DNA from: Hyphomicrobiales bacterium
GTDB lineage: Bacteria > Pseudomonadota > Alphaproteobacteria > Rhizobiales > Beijerinckiaceae
Direction: 5' to 3'
Length of the DNA: 43,241 nt
Assembly: GCA_004144595.1 (NCBI GenBank)
Contig: SEEM01000041.1
Coordinates: 1 to 43,241, forward strand
Shown here piece by piece: positions 8,372-20,512 of this stretch. The notes under the pieces were generated by a model, which searched no databases, had not been told where the DNA came from, and saw only the letters and a program-made list of their open reading frames with translations. How positions within the stretch are numbered: position 1 is the stretch's first letter; each line of letters begins with the position of its first letter. Made by a program: the position numbers and the translations under genes.

Positions 8372-9352
8372 ATGACCGCCGCCACCACGAACGCTCCCGC
8401 CTCCCAGGGCCGCATCGCCCTGCTCGGTGCGCCGATCGAGGTCGGCGCCTCGCGCCGCGGCGCGCTGATGGGCCCGGCCGGCCTGCGCACGGCCGGCCTC
8501 GTCGGCCTCTTGGAAAGCCTCGGCTACGCGGTCAGCGACCATGGCGACATCCTGCCGCGCGACCTCGTCCCGGTCGAAGGCCCGGCGCCGGCCAATGCCC
8601 GCTTCTACAACGAGATCGCCGCCTGGATGCGCGCGCTCAGTGCCCGTGCCTACGAACTTGCCCGCTCCGGCGACACGCCGATCTTCCTCGGCGGCGACCA
8701 CAGCCTGTCGATGGGCTCGGTCAACGGCGTCGCGCGCCACTGGCAGGAGCAGGGCCGCAAGCTTTTCGTGCTCTGGCTCGACGCCCATGCCGATTTCAAC
8801 ATGCCGGCAATCTCGCCTTCCGGGAACATGCACGGCATGTCCTCGGCCTTCCTCTGCGGCGAAGCCGGGCTCGACGACCTGCTCGGCACCGAGCCGCGGG
8901 CCTCGATCGCCTATGAGCAGCTCAGCCTGTTCGGCATCCGCTCGATCGACCCGCTGGAAAAGGCGGCAGTGAGGGCGCGCGGCGTCGACATCGCCGATAT
9001 GCGCGCCATCGACGAGCACGGCGTCGGCGTGCTGATCCGCCAGGTCATCGAGAAGGTGCGAGCCGCCAACGGCGTGCTGCACGTCTCCTTCGACGTGGAT
9101 TTCCTCGACCCGCCGCTGGCGCCCGGCGTCGGCACCACCGTGCCGGGCGGCGCGACCTATCGCGAGGCGCATCTGGTGATGGAGCTGCTGCACGATTCCG
9201 GGCTGGTGCGGTCGATGGACATCGTCGAGCTCAACCCCTTCCTCGACGATCGCGGCCAGACCGCCCGCCTCGCGGTCGAGCTCGCCGGCAGCCTGTTCGG
9301 CCAGCAGATCACCGACCGGCAGACGCCGTCGAACGCGATCGGCGCGGCCTGA
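8372..9352 (+). CDS. rocF: Arginase
   Basis: A 326-residue ureohydrolase. All manganese ligands are visible: H110 in GGDHS, D137/H139/D141 in DAHADFN, and D241/D243 in SFDVDFLDP. VELNPFLD near residue 280 is also conserved. In this family arginase hydrolyses arginine to ornithine and urea; length and motifs fit arginase better than agmatinase or formimidoylglutamase, though motifs alone do not fully separate them. No urease, ornithine cyclodeaminase or transporter gene is adjacent. It appears to be a single-gene unit followed by a palindromic repeat. Confidence 0.88.
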   Translation: MTAATTNAPASQGRIALLGAPIEVGASRRGALMGPAGLRTAGLVGLLESLGYAVSDHGDILPRDLVPVEGPAPANARFYNEIAAWMRALSARAYELARSGDTPIFLGGDHSLSMGSVNGVARHWQEQGRKLFVLWLDAHADFNMPAISPSGNMHGMSSAFLCGEAGLDDLLGTEPRASIAYEQLSLFGIRSIDPLEKAAVRARGVDIADMRAIDEHGVGVLIRQVIEKVRAANGVLHVSFDVDFLDPPLAPGVGTTVPGGATYREAHLVMELLHDSGLVRSMDIVELNPFLDDRGQTARLAVELAGSLFGQQITDRQTPSNAIGAA

Positions 9353-9374
9353 GCCGCACGCTGCGCACCCTCGC

Positions 9375-9470
9375 CGTCATTGCGAGCGCAGCGAAGCAAT
9401 CCAGGGAGACCGGGTGAGATGCTCAGCCCAGTCCCCCTCGTCACTTCTCTCCTCGCTCCTCGCAATGACG
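9375..9470. repeat. Dispersed palindromic repeat, family A, copy 1
   Basis: This 96-bp intergenic element is bounded by perfect 12-bp inverted repeats, CGTCATTGCGAG (9375-9386) and CTCGCAATGACG (9459-9470). It contains GAAGCAATCCAGGG and an ACCGGGT segment. A second copy with the same ends and inner motif is at 41446-41545. I recognise this as a widespread bacterial repeat that yields spurious CERSEAI-like peptides when translated. It encodes nothing. Confidence 0.85.
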
Positions 9471-9569
9471 GGTTGGTGCCGCACCATCCTGTCCGAGCGA
9501 AAGCCGATCTTCATCCTTGCCTGAGATAGGCTGTTCCGCCGGCTCATGTCGGCGGGACGGGACCGGCTC

Positions 9570-10715
<1,146 letters not shown>

Positions 10716-10730
10716 GGTCGGCCGGGACCT

Positions 10731-11768
10731 TCAGCTCAGCGTGCGGAACTGCTCGCGCTGCGAGAACAAAGCGGCCGTCCCGCCGGTATGGATGATGCAG
10801 GCCGGCTCGCCAGGCGGAATCCCGCCGTTCACAACGAGGTCGAGGAAACCGGCACAGGTTTTCGCCGTGTAGACATGTTCAACCAAAATGCCTTCGGTGC
10901 GGGCGAAGGCGATGATCGCGGCCTCCGATTCCGGCGTGGGAACGCCCCAGCCCCCGCCGAGATGCCCCATGTGGTAGTGCAGCGGCGCCTGATCGAGCCT
11001 GCCGACCGAGAGCCCGGTCCGCTGGCCGATGCCGTCATGGACCAGGCGGATGCGATCCTCCAGCTCAGCCTTCTCGTATTCGACGCTGACCAGATGCACC
11101 TGGAACGGGTGGCCGAGCATGGCATTGCCGAAGATGAACCCGGCCTCGGTCGGCCCCATCGAGCCGGCGAGGACGACATGGCGCAACGGGGTCGCTTCGC
11201 GTTGCGACTGCTCGTGCAACTCGAAGGCCGCCAGGACATAGCCGAGCGCGCCGAGCACGGCGTCGCCGACGATGTAGGGGGCGCGTCCTTTTCGCTTCAG
11301 CTCCTCGGCGGCGGCCTTCGTCGCCGCCCCGCGTTCCTCCTCGCCGACAGGGCCGATGAAGCGGGTTTCCGCTCCGAACAACCGGTTCAGGAAGGAGCGC
11401 TCCCGATCGGCAGGGCTGTCCTCGGCATTGTGGACGATCAGGCAGTCCAGCCCCGCGACAGAGGCCGCTGCGGCCGTGAGGCGGCAGAGATTGGAGGTCG
11501 CCCCGCCAGCGACCAGAACGATGTCGGCGCGCTCGCGCAGCGCGGCGCCGAGCCAGAATTCGAGGCTGCGCAGCTTGTTGCCGCCGAGCCCGATCTCCAT
11601 CAGGTCGTCGCGCTTGATGAAGAGGCCGGGCCGGCCGAGCGCCCGCTCGAAGCCGGAGAGCCGCCGCAACGGCGTCGGCGACGTGACCAGATCGTAGCGC
11701 GGCTCGCGCAGTATGGTCTGCAGATCCGACATCGGATCCGACGGCCCGGCCAGCGAGGCCTGCTTCAC
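10731..11768 (-). CDS. PLP-dependent enzyme, D-cysteine desulfhydrase / ACC deaminase family
   Basis: A 345-residue fold-type II PLP enzyme. The Schiff-base lysine is Lys65 in GGNKLRSLEF, preceded by FIKRDDL, both typical of D-cysteine desulfhydrase. The phosphate/substrate loop reads GATSNLCRLTAAAA (90-103), whereas family members usually have QSNHxRQTAA. The His and Gln are replaced, so the substrate may differ. The start is a GTG whose bases overlap the stop of the upstream small gene (GTGA); an internal ATG at 11732 would give 333 residues and is nearly as likely. Probably cotranscribed with the 93-residue unknown. Confidence 0.8.
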   Translation of the reverse strand: MKQASLAGPSDPMSDLQTILREPRYDLVTSPTPLRRLSGFERALGRPGLFIKRDDLMEIGLGGNKLRSLEFWLGAALRERADIVLVAGGATSNLCRLTAAAASVAGLDCLIVHNAEDSPADRERSFLNRLFGAETRFIGPVGEEERGAATKAAAEELKRKGRAPYIVGDAVLGALGYVLAAFELHEQSQREATPLRHVVLAGSMGPTEAGFIFGNAMLGHPFQVHLVSVEYEKAELEDRIRLVHDGIGQRTGLSVGRLDQAPLHYHMGHLGGGWGVPTPESEAAIIAFARTEGILVEHVYTAKTCAGFLDLVVNGGIPPGEPACIIHTGGTAALFSQREQFRTLS

Positions 11769-12046
11769 GCCGAGCGCTTCTTCCGATCGTCCTTGCGCGA
11801 ATCCGGCTCAACTGCCGATTTTGCAGAACGGGCGATCGTCGCAATCGCCAAGGGCGGCCTGCCCGACTTCTCCGAGATGACCTGATCCTGCTCCATGATC
11901 GCTTCCCGGGCCGGCTCGTCGCCGTCCAGACCGCCGAGCAACTCCGTCAGAACGCGCCGGTTGGAGGTTCTCGAACCGTCCTCGTAGACGACATCGAACA
12001 TGGTGAACTCGGTATCGAGGGCTTTTGATTTCGTGCGCTTGGCCAT
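11765..12046 (-). CDS. Small conserved-type protein of unknown function
   Basis: A 93-residue protein that I do not recognise by name. It is Lys/Arg-rich at both ends (MAKRTKSK at the start, DDRKKRSA at the end). The centre has a mixed DVVYEDGSRTSNRRV stretch followed by a LLGGLDGDEPAREAI segment. There is no signal peptide or membrane segment. The ATG at 12046 is supported by AAGGAAG (complement of 12053-12059) at suitable spacing; an upstream start would add 12 poorly composed residues. Its stop overlaps the start of the PLP enzyme (GTGA), which argues for coupled translation and for a real gene. Function not inferred. Confidence 0.65.
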   Translation of the reverse strand: MAKRTKSKALDTEFTMFDVVYEDGSRTSNRRVLTELLGGLDGDEPAREAIMEQDQVISEKSGRPPLAIATIARSAKSAVEPDSRKDDRKKRSA

Positions 12047-12361
12047 TCCCTGCTTCCTTCTACGGAGCGTGCAACTCGTCACTCACGCTGATGTGCTTTT
12101 CATGCTGCCGGACAATTCGCGGCGGTCGGCGGAGCCAAGGGTCGGTGTCGGCTCGGGCAGTGCGGCCGCATGGGCCTGCGCGCCCCGCTGCGCCGCTTCG
12201 ACTGCGGCCGGCTCGGGGTATCTGGCGCAGCCTGACCGAATCACGTGATGTGCGACGAACGACCATGCCATCTGGTTTCAGTCCGCCTGGACCCGTGCAC
12301 GATGTCGGGGCGGTTCGGAGTTCCGAACCTCGTAGCCAGCCATATCGGTGCTCGGGAAATT
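12047..12361. other. Intergenic region without a recognised gene
   Basis: These 315 bp lie between the small unknown gene (starting at 12046, minus strand) and the 3' end of the tRNA. Open frames here are short, lie on both strands and have no ribosome site or recognisable product. It must hold the promoter of the 93-residue gene and any tRNA terminator, but I find no clear -35/-10 pair or hairpin with a T-run. Confidence 0.5.
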
Positions 12362-12437
<76 letters not shown>

Positions 12438-12529
12438 ACTCGCGATGATCGGCTTGGGGACCGATCACCAACCGGGTTTTGGTACCGCCTCGGCGGTTCC
12501 GTCCGGGCCGCCTGACGGCGACGAAGCGC

Positions 12530-12558
12530 TCTATAGGCGGCTCGGGCGGAAGACACAA
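12530..12558 (-). promoter_or_regulatory. Candidate promoter for tRNA-Ala
   Basis: On the minus strand TTGTGT (complement of 12553-12558) is followed after 17 bases by TATAGA (complement of 12530-12535) and then a GC-rich GCGC. A GC-rich discriminator after -10 is typical of growth-rate-controlled stable RNA promoters. The tRNA begins about 93 bases downstream, a long but acceptable leader. Confidence 0.35.
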
Positions 12559-12602
12559 GCGCCTAATGTCGCTTTGTCGTCATCTTTTTCGGACGCTGAG
12601 GA

Positions 12603-13001
12603 TCAGTTGTCCTCGTCGCCCTCGATATCGCCATCGATCAGGTCGGAGACGTCGTCGTCGCCTTCCTCATCCTCCTCGAGGAACGTGTCGTCCTCGTCGT
12701 CACCCTCGACTTCCTCGACTTCGATATCGTCTTCGCTGGTGACGACGGCCTCCTTCTCGGAAGCCTCGGCATCGGCCTCGTCCAGCGAAACGATCTCGAC
12801 GGCGCTGTCGGCGGCCTCGGTCTCGTCCTCCTCATCGGGCTCCGGCTTCGGCGGCGGTGCGGCCTTGGCCTGCGGCTCGAACATCGCCCGGGGATAAGCT
12901 TGCCCGGTATAGGGCGAGACAATCGGGTCCTTGTTCAGGTCATAGAATTTGCGGCCCGTGACGGGGCAAACGCGCTTCGTTCCGAGTTCCGGTTTCGCCA
13001 C
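12603..13001 (-). CDS. TIGR02300-family protein with acidic tail
   Basis: A 132-residue protein starting at GTG. The first 50 residues carry the family hallmark: MAKPELGTKRVCPVTGRKFYD, then LNKDPIVSPYTGQ, with one CP-x-TG turn resembling half a zinc knuckle. The rest is a very acidic, low-complexity Asp/Glu tail (about residues 55-132) rich in EDDE runs, and probably disordered. The family is found in alphaproteobacteria and its function is unknown. It is divergent from aroA; a good -35 (TTGACA) lies about 67 bp before the start. Confidence 0.88.
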   Translation of the reverse strand: MAKPELGTKRVCPVTGRKFYDLNKDPIVSPYTGQAYPRAMFEPQAKAAPPPKPEPDEEDETEAADSAVEIVSLDEADAEASEKEAVVTSEDDIEVEEVEGDDEDDTFLEEDEEGDDDVSDLIDGDIEGDEDN

Positions 13002-13044
13002 TGCGTCGGACCTTCAACTATCATGTTTTGAAAAGCAGGCGCGT

Positions 13045-13073
13045 CCGTTAGTCGGGGCGAGCGATGCTGTCAA
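13045..13073 (-). promoter_or_regulatory. Candidate promoter for the TIGR02300 gene
   Basis: A perfect TTGACA (-35, complement of 13068-13073) is followed after 17 bases by TAACGG (complement of 13045-13050), a weak -10. This would give a leader of roughly 40 bases before the GTG start. Confidence 0.4.
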
Positions 13074-13106
13074 ATACTGATTTGCAGAGAGCGTCAAACC
13101 GAATGA

Positions 13107-15208
<2,102 letters not shown>

Positions 15209-15324
15209 GGGCGCCGCTCGCGAATTTGCTATCGAAACAGGCGCCCTCGGCTGGATTTTCCGGCTTGGCGCGGGGTCCGGCGAAGCGCACACTCCATCAT
15301 CGCGAAGACGCGACGGAGGTGGCG

Positions 15325-16206
15325 ATGCGGCGCTGGCTGTACGGTCTCTCATGTCTGGCAGCGGCGGCGCTCTGGCAGCCCGCCCTGCCTCGGGCCCAGA
15401 CGGCAGCACCGCCCGAGGAGGTCGATGTCGCGCTCGTGCTCGCGGTCGACGTCTCCTATTCGATGGATCTCGACGAACTCGCCTTACAGCGCAACGGCTA
15501 TATCGAGGCCTTCCGCTCCAAGCAGTTGCACGACGCGATCAACAAGGGCGCTATCGGCAAGATCGCCGTGACCTATTTCGAATGGGCCGGCGGCAGCTTC
15601 CAGTACATCGTACGGCCCTGGAAGGTGATCGACGGCCCTGCTGCGGCAATGGCCTTCGCAGAGGAGCTCGGCGAGGCGCCGACCCGGCGCGGCCGGCGGA
15701 CTTCGATCTCGGGCGCGATCGATCTCGGGGTGCAGTTGCTGGAACAGTCGAACGTCACGGCAATGCGGCGCGTCATCGACATCTCCGGCGACGGCGCCAA
15801 CAACGACGGGCGCCCGGTCACGACGGCGCGCGACGAGGCTGGGGCCAAGGGCATCGCCATCAACGGCCTGCCGGTGATGCTCAAGCAGGCCGGCTATTTC
15901 GACATCGACAATCTCGACACCTACTACACCGACTGCGTCATCACCGGTATCGGCGCCTTCGTCATCCCGATCCGCGAGAAGAGCCAGTTCGTCGAGGCGA
16001 CGAAGTCGAAGCTGCTGCGCGAGATCGCGGAGGCTCCAGCCGATGCGACGGTCCACAAGGCGCATGGTCGGCAACGCGGCTGCGGGGTCGTCCGGCCAGA
16101 GATGGCGGGGATAGCGACCCTTCATATCGGATTTCACCGCGGCCCAGGAGCCGCGCCAGAAGCCGGGCAAATCGCGTGTGACCTGGATCGGCCGATGCGC
16201 GGGTGA
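15325..16206 (+). CDS. DUF1194 / VWA-domain exported protein, 3' end altered
   Basis: As read, 293 residues. The start at 15325 is fixed by GGAGGT at 15315-15320. A Sec signal peptide (about residues 1-25) is followed by a von Willebrand A-type domain with the MIDAS-like DVSYSMD near 42-48, a conserved SGDGANNDGRP near 154 and the DUF1194 closing segment (YYTDCVITG, then GAFVIPIREKSQFVEATKSKLLREI). From about residue 246 (position 16060) the frame enters the antisense of hrpB and stops only at 16206, so the last ~48 residues are probably not native. Function of DUF1194 is unknown. The tail overlaps hrpB for 723 bp. Confidence 0.8.
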   Translation: MRRWLYGLSCLAAAALWQPALPRAQTAAPPEEVDVALVLAVDVSYSMDLDELALQRNGYIEAFRSKQLHDAINKGAIGKIAVTYFEWAGGSFQYIVRPWKVIDGPAAAMAFAEELGEAPTRRGRRTSISGAIDLGVQLLEQSNVTAMRRVIDISGDGANNDGRPVTTARDEAGAKGIAINGLPVMLKQAGYFDIDNLDTYYTDCVITGIGAFVIPIREKSQFVEATKSKLLREIAEAPADATVHKAHGRQRGCGVVRPEMAGIATLHIGFHRGPGAAPEAGQIACDLDRPMRG

Positions 16207-18543
16207 GAGTAGCTCCAGGACCAGCGGCACGCGCCCGCCGGCCAATGCGGGATGAGCGGCCAGGCCATAGAGTTCCTGCACCCTGACCGAGATCGTCGGC
16301 CCCGCCTCGGCGGCATAATCGACCGCGAAGGAGGAGCCGGTCGGCGCGGTGAAATGCGTCGGCGCCTCCTGGTCGAGCCGGCGCTTCATCTCCCAGGGCA
16401 GGAGACCCGCCAGCGCCGAATCGAGATCGGAGGTCTGGATCGCAGCGAGCGACGCACGGCCGAAGAGATGCGGCGCGAGCCAGAGCTCCGTCGCGTGCGA
16501 GAGGCCTTCGTCGGAAAGATCGGGCCAGCCCGCCTCAGGCTCGGCCTTGCGCAGGAAGGCGGCGCGCTCGCGCAACTGGTTCTGCCCTTTGCTCCAGGGC
16601 AGGAGGCCGATCCCGAGCGCGGCGATGCCGTTCGCCAGTGCCTCGGCATTTTCGGGCGTATCCGCGACGGAGAGCGGCCGTTCGGAGAGCGAAAGCGCCC
16701 CGTAGCGACGCACGGCCCGGACGCGCAGGGCGCGCGCGGTGCGCTCGAAGCTCGCTTCCTCGCGCTCGACGATCGCAAAAGGAGCGAGCCTATGGGAGGC
16801 GAGCGTCGCGATTTCCGCTTCCGTGATCGCGGCCGCGGCCATGATGCGGGCCTGCTGCGCCGCACCGGTCATCTCGGCGACGACGATGTAGGGCTCGCGC
16901 GCCAGACGCTGCGAAGCCTCCAATGCCCCCCCACGGCCGTTGGCGAGGAGATATTGGCCGGAGCTCGGCGCACGCGCCTTTGCAACGCGGTCGGGATAGG
17001 CGAAGGCGAGCAGCAGGCCGGGGGAGAGGACCTCGCCGGCTGAAACCTGATCCTTCCCGACGCTGCGCGTGGCGGTCCGTGCCCAGCCTTCGGCCAGACG
17101 GCGCATATCGCCGGCTCGGCCACCGCGTTCGCGGTTGAAGCGCTCCAAGCGCTCGGCGAGGTCAATCACGTCGCCGCCGAGGCCGCGCTCGACCAGCACT
17201 GCCGCCAGGTCGGCAGCCGTATCGGCCTGCCCGAAGCGCGCGGCGGCGACGACCATCCGGGCGAGCCGCGGAGGCAGCGGCAGCGATTGCAGGGCGCGTC
17301 CATCCGGCGTTATGCGGCCATCGGCATCGAGCGCGCCGATATTGCTCAGAAGCGCGCGAGCTTCCTTGAGCGCCGGCGCTGGCGGCACATCGAGGAAAGC
17401 CAGCGTCGACGGATCGCTCACGCCCCAGGCCGCGCAATCGAGCAAAAGCGGGCTGAGATCGGCCGAGAGGATTTCGGGGCGTGCGAAAGCTTCCAGCGCG
17501 CCTGTGGCCGCTTCCTCCCAGAGCCGGTAGCACACGCCCGGCTCCGTGCGGCCTGCGCGGCCGCGGCGCTGGTCGGCGGCGGCGCGGCTGACGCGACGGG
17601 TTTCCAATCGGGTGACGCCGATATCGGGCTCGTAGACCGGCACGCGGGCGAGGCCGGAATCGATAACCACGCGCACGCCCTCGATGGTCAGCGAGGTCTC
17701 GGCGATGGCGCTGGCGAGCACAATCTTGCGCCGGCCCGCAGGTGCGGGCAGCACGGCACGGTCCTGCTCGCGCTGGTCGAGCGCGCCATAGAGCGGCGCG
17801 ATCTCGACGCTCGTGTCGCGCAATCTCTCGCGCAGGCGTTCCTCGACGCGGCGGATTTCGCCCTGGCCGGGCAGGAAGACGAGTTGCGAGCCCGGCTGCT
17901 CGTTGAGCGCCAGCAGGATCGTCTCGGTGACCTGATCCTCTATGCGCTTCAGCGGATCGCGGCTGCGATAACGCGTCTCGATCGGATAGGCGCGGCCCTC
18001 GCTCTCGATCACCGGGGCATCGCCGAGCAGCCTTGCGACGCGGGCGCCGTCCAAGGTCGCGGACATCACGAGGATGCGCAGGTCCTCGCGCAGGCCGCCC
18101 TGCGCATCGAGCGCCAGTGCGAGGCCGAAATCGGCATCGAGCGAACGCTCGTGGAATTCGTCGAACAGCACCGCGGCGACGCCCTCCAATGCGGGATCGT
18201 CGAGGATCATCCGGGCGAAGACACCCTCGGTGACGACCTCGATCCGCGTCTTCGGGCCGATCTTGGAGCCAAGGCGTACGCGCAGGCCGACCGTATCCCC
18301 GACGCGCTCGCCAATGGTCTGCGCCATCCGGTTCGCAGCGCCTCGCGCTGCCAGGCGACGCGGTTCGAGAACGATCAGCTTGCCGCCCTTCGTCCAGGGC
18401 TCGTCGAGGAGGGCGAGCGGCACGCGCGTGGTCTTTCCGGCGCCGGGCGGGGCGACCAACACAGCGTTCGGCCGCGCCCTCAATGAGGCCGCAAGATCGC
18501 GGAGAACGGCATCGATCGGAAGGGGCGTGTCGAAGGGGCGCAT
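15484..18543 (-). CDS. hrpB: ATP-dependent helicase HrpB, with unnatural C-terminal read-through
   Basis: As read, 1019 residues from the ATG at 18543. Residues 1-828 are a normal HrpB: Walker A APPGAGKTT (Lys37), the DEAH-type box DEFHE near 127, SAT motif (VMSATLDG), motif VI QRRGRAGR, and the C-terminal HrpB domain ending in RYPRHLWPDDPAAALPT, close to the end of known HrpB proteins. No stop follows. The frame runs another ~191 residues through the antisense of the DUF1194 gene, giving Arg/Asp-rich text with no domain. HrpB belongs to the DEAH RNA-helicase group; its role is not well defined. An open frame upstream of 18543 is antisense to trpA. Confidence 0.85.
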   Translation of the reverse strand: MRPFDTPLPIDAVLRDLAASLRARPNAVLVAPPGAGKTTRVPLALLDEPWTKGGKLIVLEPRRLAARGAANRMAQTIGERVGDTVGLRVRLGSKIGPKTRIEVVTEGVFARMILDDPALEGVAAVLFDEFHERSLDADFGLALALDAQGGLREDLRILVMSATLDGARVARLLGDAPVIESEGRAYPIETRYRSRDPLKRIEDQVTETILLALNEQPGSQLVFLPGQGEIRRVEERLRERLRDTSVEIAPLYGALDQREQDRAVLPAPAGRRKIVLASAIAETSLTIEGVRVVIDSGLARVPVYEPDIGVTRLETRRVSRAAADQRRGRAGRTEPGVCYRLWEEAATGALEAFARPEILSADLSPLLLDCAAWGVSDPSTLAFLDVPPAPALKEARALLSNIGALDADGRITPDGRALQSLPLPPRLARMVVAAARFGQADTAADLAAVLVERGLGGDVIDLAERLERFNRERGGRAGDMRRLAEGWARTATRSVGKDQVSAGEVLSPGLLLAFAYPDRVAKARAPSSGQYLLANGRGGALEASQRLAREPYIVVAEMTGAAQQARIMAAAAITEAEIATLASHRLAPFAIVEREEASFERTARALRVRAVRRYGALSLSERPLSVADTPENAEALANGIAALGIGLLPWSKGQNQLRERAAFLRKAEPEAGWPDLSDEGLSHATELWLAPHLFGRASLAAIQTSDLDSALAGLLPWEMKRRLDQEAPTHFTAPTGSSFAVDYAAEAGPTISVRVQELYGLAAHPALAGGRVPLVLELLSPAHRPIQVTRDLPGFWRGSWAAVKSDMKGRYPRHLWPDDPAAALPTMRLVDRRIGWSLRDLAQQLRLRRLDELALLADRDDEGADTGDDAVGVVGVEIVDVEIAGLLEHHRQAVDGDALGPSLVARRRDRAPVVVGAVAGDVDDAPHCRDVRLFQQLHPEIDRARDRSPPAAPGRRLAELLCEGHCRSRAVDHLPGPYDVLEAAAGPFEIGHGDLADSALVDRVVQLLGAEGLDIAVAL

Positions 18544-18621
18544 GCCCGGCCGATGTGACGCAGGCTTAGCCTTCGCGCAAGCCACTCGCCAGCCGGCCCT
18601 TCCCATGCTAACCGCTGCGGC

Positions 18622-19467
18622 ATGACTGAGACCGGCCAGACCCGTATCCAGAACCGCTTCCAGGCCTGCGCCCGCGAGGGCCGCGCTGCGCTCGTGACCT
18701 TCGTCACTGCCGGCGACCCGGATTTCGAGACCTCCAGCGCGATCCTGGCGGCCCTGCCGGGAGCGGGCGCCGACGTGATCGAGCTCGGCGTGCCTTTCAC
18801 CGATCCGATGGCAGACGGCATTCCCGTCCAGCTCGCCGGCCAGCGAGCGCTCAAGGCCGGCCAGACGCTGCGCAAGACACTCGCGATGGTCGAGAGCTTC
18901 CGCAAGGCCGGCCACGACACGCCGATCGTGCTGATGGGCTATTACAACCCGATCTGGGCCTATGGCGTCGACGCCTTCCTGGCGGATGCCCGCCGCGCCG
19001 GCATCGACGGGCTGATCGTCGTCGATTTGCCGCCGGAAGAGGACGAGGAGCTCTGCCTGCCGGCATTGAAGGCCGGCGTCTCCTTCATCCGCCTGGCGAC
19101 GCCGACGACCGACGACAAGCGCCTGCCCAAGGTGCTGCAGAACACCTCCGGCTTCGTCTATTACGTCTCGGTGACCGGCGTGACCGGCGGGGCCATTGCC
19201 GATTACGGTGCGGTCGGCGATGCCGTCGCCCGGATCAAGCGCCATACCGACCTGCCGGTCGCGGTCGGCTTCGGCGTGAAGACCGCCGCGGATGCGGCCA
19301 CCATCGCCAAGCGGGCCGACGGCGTCGTCGTCGGCTCGGCGCTGGTCGAGCGCGTCCGGCTCTCGCTCGATGAGCAGGGCAAGGCCACGGAAAAGACCGT
19401 TTCGGCTGTCACCTCGCTGGTCAGCGAACTCGCCCAGGGCATCCGCTCCGTCGCCAAGGCGGCCTGA
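18622..19467 (+). CDS. trpA: Tryptophan synthase alpha chain
   Basis: A 281-residue TIM barrel that cleaves indole-3-glycerol phosphate to indole. Catalytic Glu54 (VIELGVPF) and Asp65 (DPMADGP-type motif) are present, with YYNPIWAYG near 112 and the phosphate-binding VGFGVKTA and VVGSALV segments. Complete. trpB, which normally lies directly upstream and supplies the beta chain, is not here: the next gene upstream is hrpB on the opposite strand, 78 bp away. No clear ribosome site precedes the ATG. It is followed by accD and folC in the usual alphaproteobacterial order. Confidence 0.95.
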   Translation: MTETGQTRIQNRFQACAREGRAALVTFVTAGDPDFETSSAILAALPGAGADVIELGVPFTDPMADGIPVQLAGQRALKAGQTLRKTLAMVESFRKAGHDTPIVLMGYYNPIWAYGVDAFLADARRAGIDGLIVVDLPPEEDEELCLPALKAGVSFIRLATPTTDDKRLPKVLQNTSGFVYYVSVTGVTGGAIADYGAVGDAVARIKRHTDLPVAVGFGVKTAADAATIAKRADGVVVGSALVERVRLSLDEQGKATEKTVSAVTSLVSELAQGIRSVAKAA

Positions 19468-19573
19468 GCCCCGGATTTCATGCGACGGTCGCGCAGCTTG
19501 CCCATCGGCCGGCGCGACCTATTTCTGGCCTGACGGCGCGCAAGCGCCGACAAGCCCATCAGGGATTCATCCG

Positions 19574-20473
19574 ATGAACTGGATTTCCGAAGTCGTCCGG
19601 CCGCGCATCAAGACGCTGTTCAAGCGCGAGAGCCCGGAGAACCTCTGGGTCAAGTGTCCCGATTCCGGGCAGATGGTTTTCCACAAGGACGTCGAGGCCA
19701 ATGCCTATGTCATCCCCGGTTCCGAGCACCATATGCGCGTCACCGCGCCGGAGCGGCTGCGCCTGACCTTCGACGACGGCAAGTGGCTCGATGTCGCGCT
19801 GCCCGACGTCCCGGTCGATCCGCTGAAGTTCCGCGACGAGAAGCGCTATGTCGACCGGCTGAAGGATGCCCGCGCCAAGACCGGCGCGCAGGATGCCTTC
19901 AAGGTCGGCTACGGCCGGGTCAAAGGCCTGCCGATGACGCTGGCCGTACAGGATTTCCACTTCATGGGTGGTTCGCTCGGCATGGCCGCCGGCGAAGCCT
20001 TCGTGAAGGGCGCCGAGACCGCGCTCGACAAGAAGACGCCCTATGTCGTCTTCGCGGCCTCTGGCGGGGCGCGCATGCAGGAAGGCATCCTGTCGCTGAT
20101 GCAGTTGCCGCGCACGACCGTCGCGGTGAGGCGCCTGCGTTCGGCAGGCCTGCCCTATTTCGTGGTGCTGACGAACCCGACGACCGGCGGCGTCACCGCC
20201 TCCTATGCGATGCTGGGCGACGTCCATATCGCCGAGCCCGGCGCCCTGATCGGCTTCGCCGGCCCGCGCGTGATCGAGCAGACGATCCGCGAGAAGCTGC
20301 CGGACGGTTTCCAGCGTTCCGAGTACCTCAAGGATCACGGCATGGTCGACATGGTCGTGCATCGCCGCGACCTGCCGGAGACGCTTGCTCGTCTCGGCCG
20401 TCTGCTGACCAAGCAGCCGGCCGTGAAGGGAGAGGCGGCCGCGCCCGCGCTTCCGGTGGCTGAGGCGGTCTGA
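19574..20473 (+). CDS. accD: Acetyl-CoA carboxylase carboxyltransferase subunit beta
   Basis: A 299-residue subunit that, with AccA, moves the carboxyl group from biotin to acetyl-CoA in fatty-acid synthesis. The start [10 protein letters not shown] matches rhizobial AccD, so the longer upstream frame is rejected. The carboxyltransferase core is clear: [12 protein letters not shown] near 136, [10 protein letters not shown] near 164, [17 protein letters not shown] near 203. The N-terminal zinc ribbon of E. coli AccD uses four cysteines; here only one remains (KCPDSG near residue 28). This reduced form also occurs in rhizobial AccD as I recall it. It sits between trpA and folC. Confidence 0.95.
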   Translation: MNWISEVVRPRIKTLFKRESPENLWVKCPDSGQMVFHKDVEANAYVIPGSEHHMRVTAPERLRLTFDDGKWLDVALPDVPVDPLKFRDEKRYVDRLKDARAKTGAQDAFKVGYGRVKGLPMTLAVQDFHFMGGSLGMAAGEAFVKGAETALDKKTPYVVFAASGGARMQEGILSLMQLPRTTVAVRRLRSAGLPYFVVLTNPTTGGVTASYAMLGDVHIAEPGALIGFAGPRVIEQTIREKLPDGFQRSEYLKDHGMVDMVVHRRDLPETLARLGRLLTKQPAVKGEAAAPALPVAEAV

Positions 20474-20512
20474 GGCGGTTCGAAGTAGTTCGCGGCTGGG
20501 GGCCGTCACGCC

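Noticed and set aside
12603..12830. Repetitive GTCGTC/CTCCTC tract that could be taken for a tandem repeat array
   Set aside because: It codes for the acidic Asp/Glu tail of the TIGR02300 protein, with no regular unit and no spacers, so it is neither CRISPR nor a satellite.
18544..19245. Possible N-terminal extension of HrpB (234 codons)
   Set aside because: It is antisense to trpA, and HrpB homology begins at the ATG at 18543.
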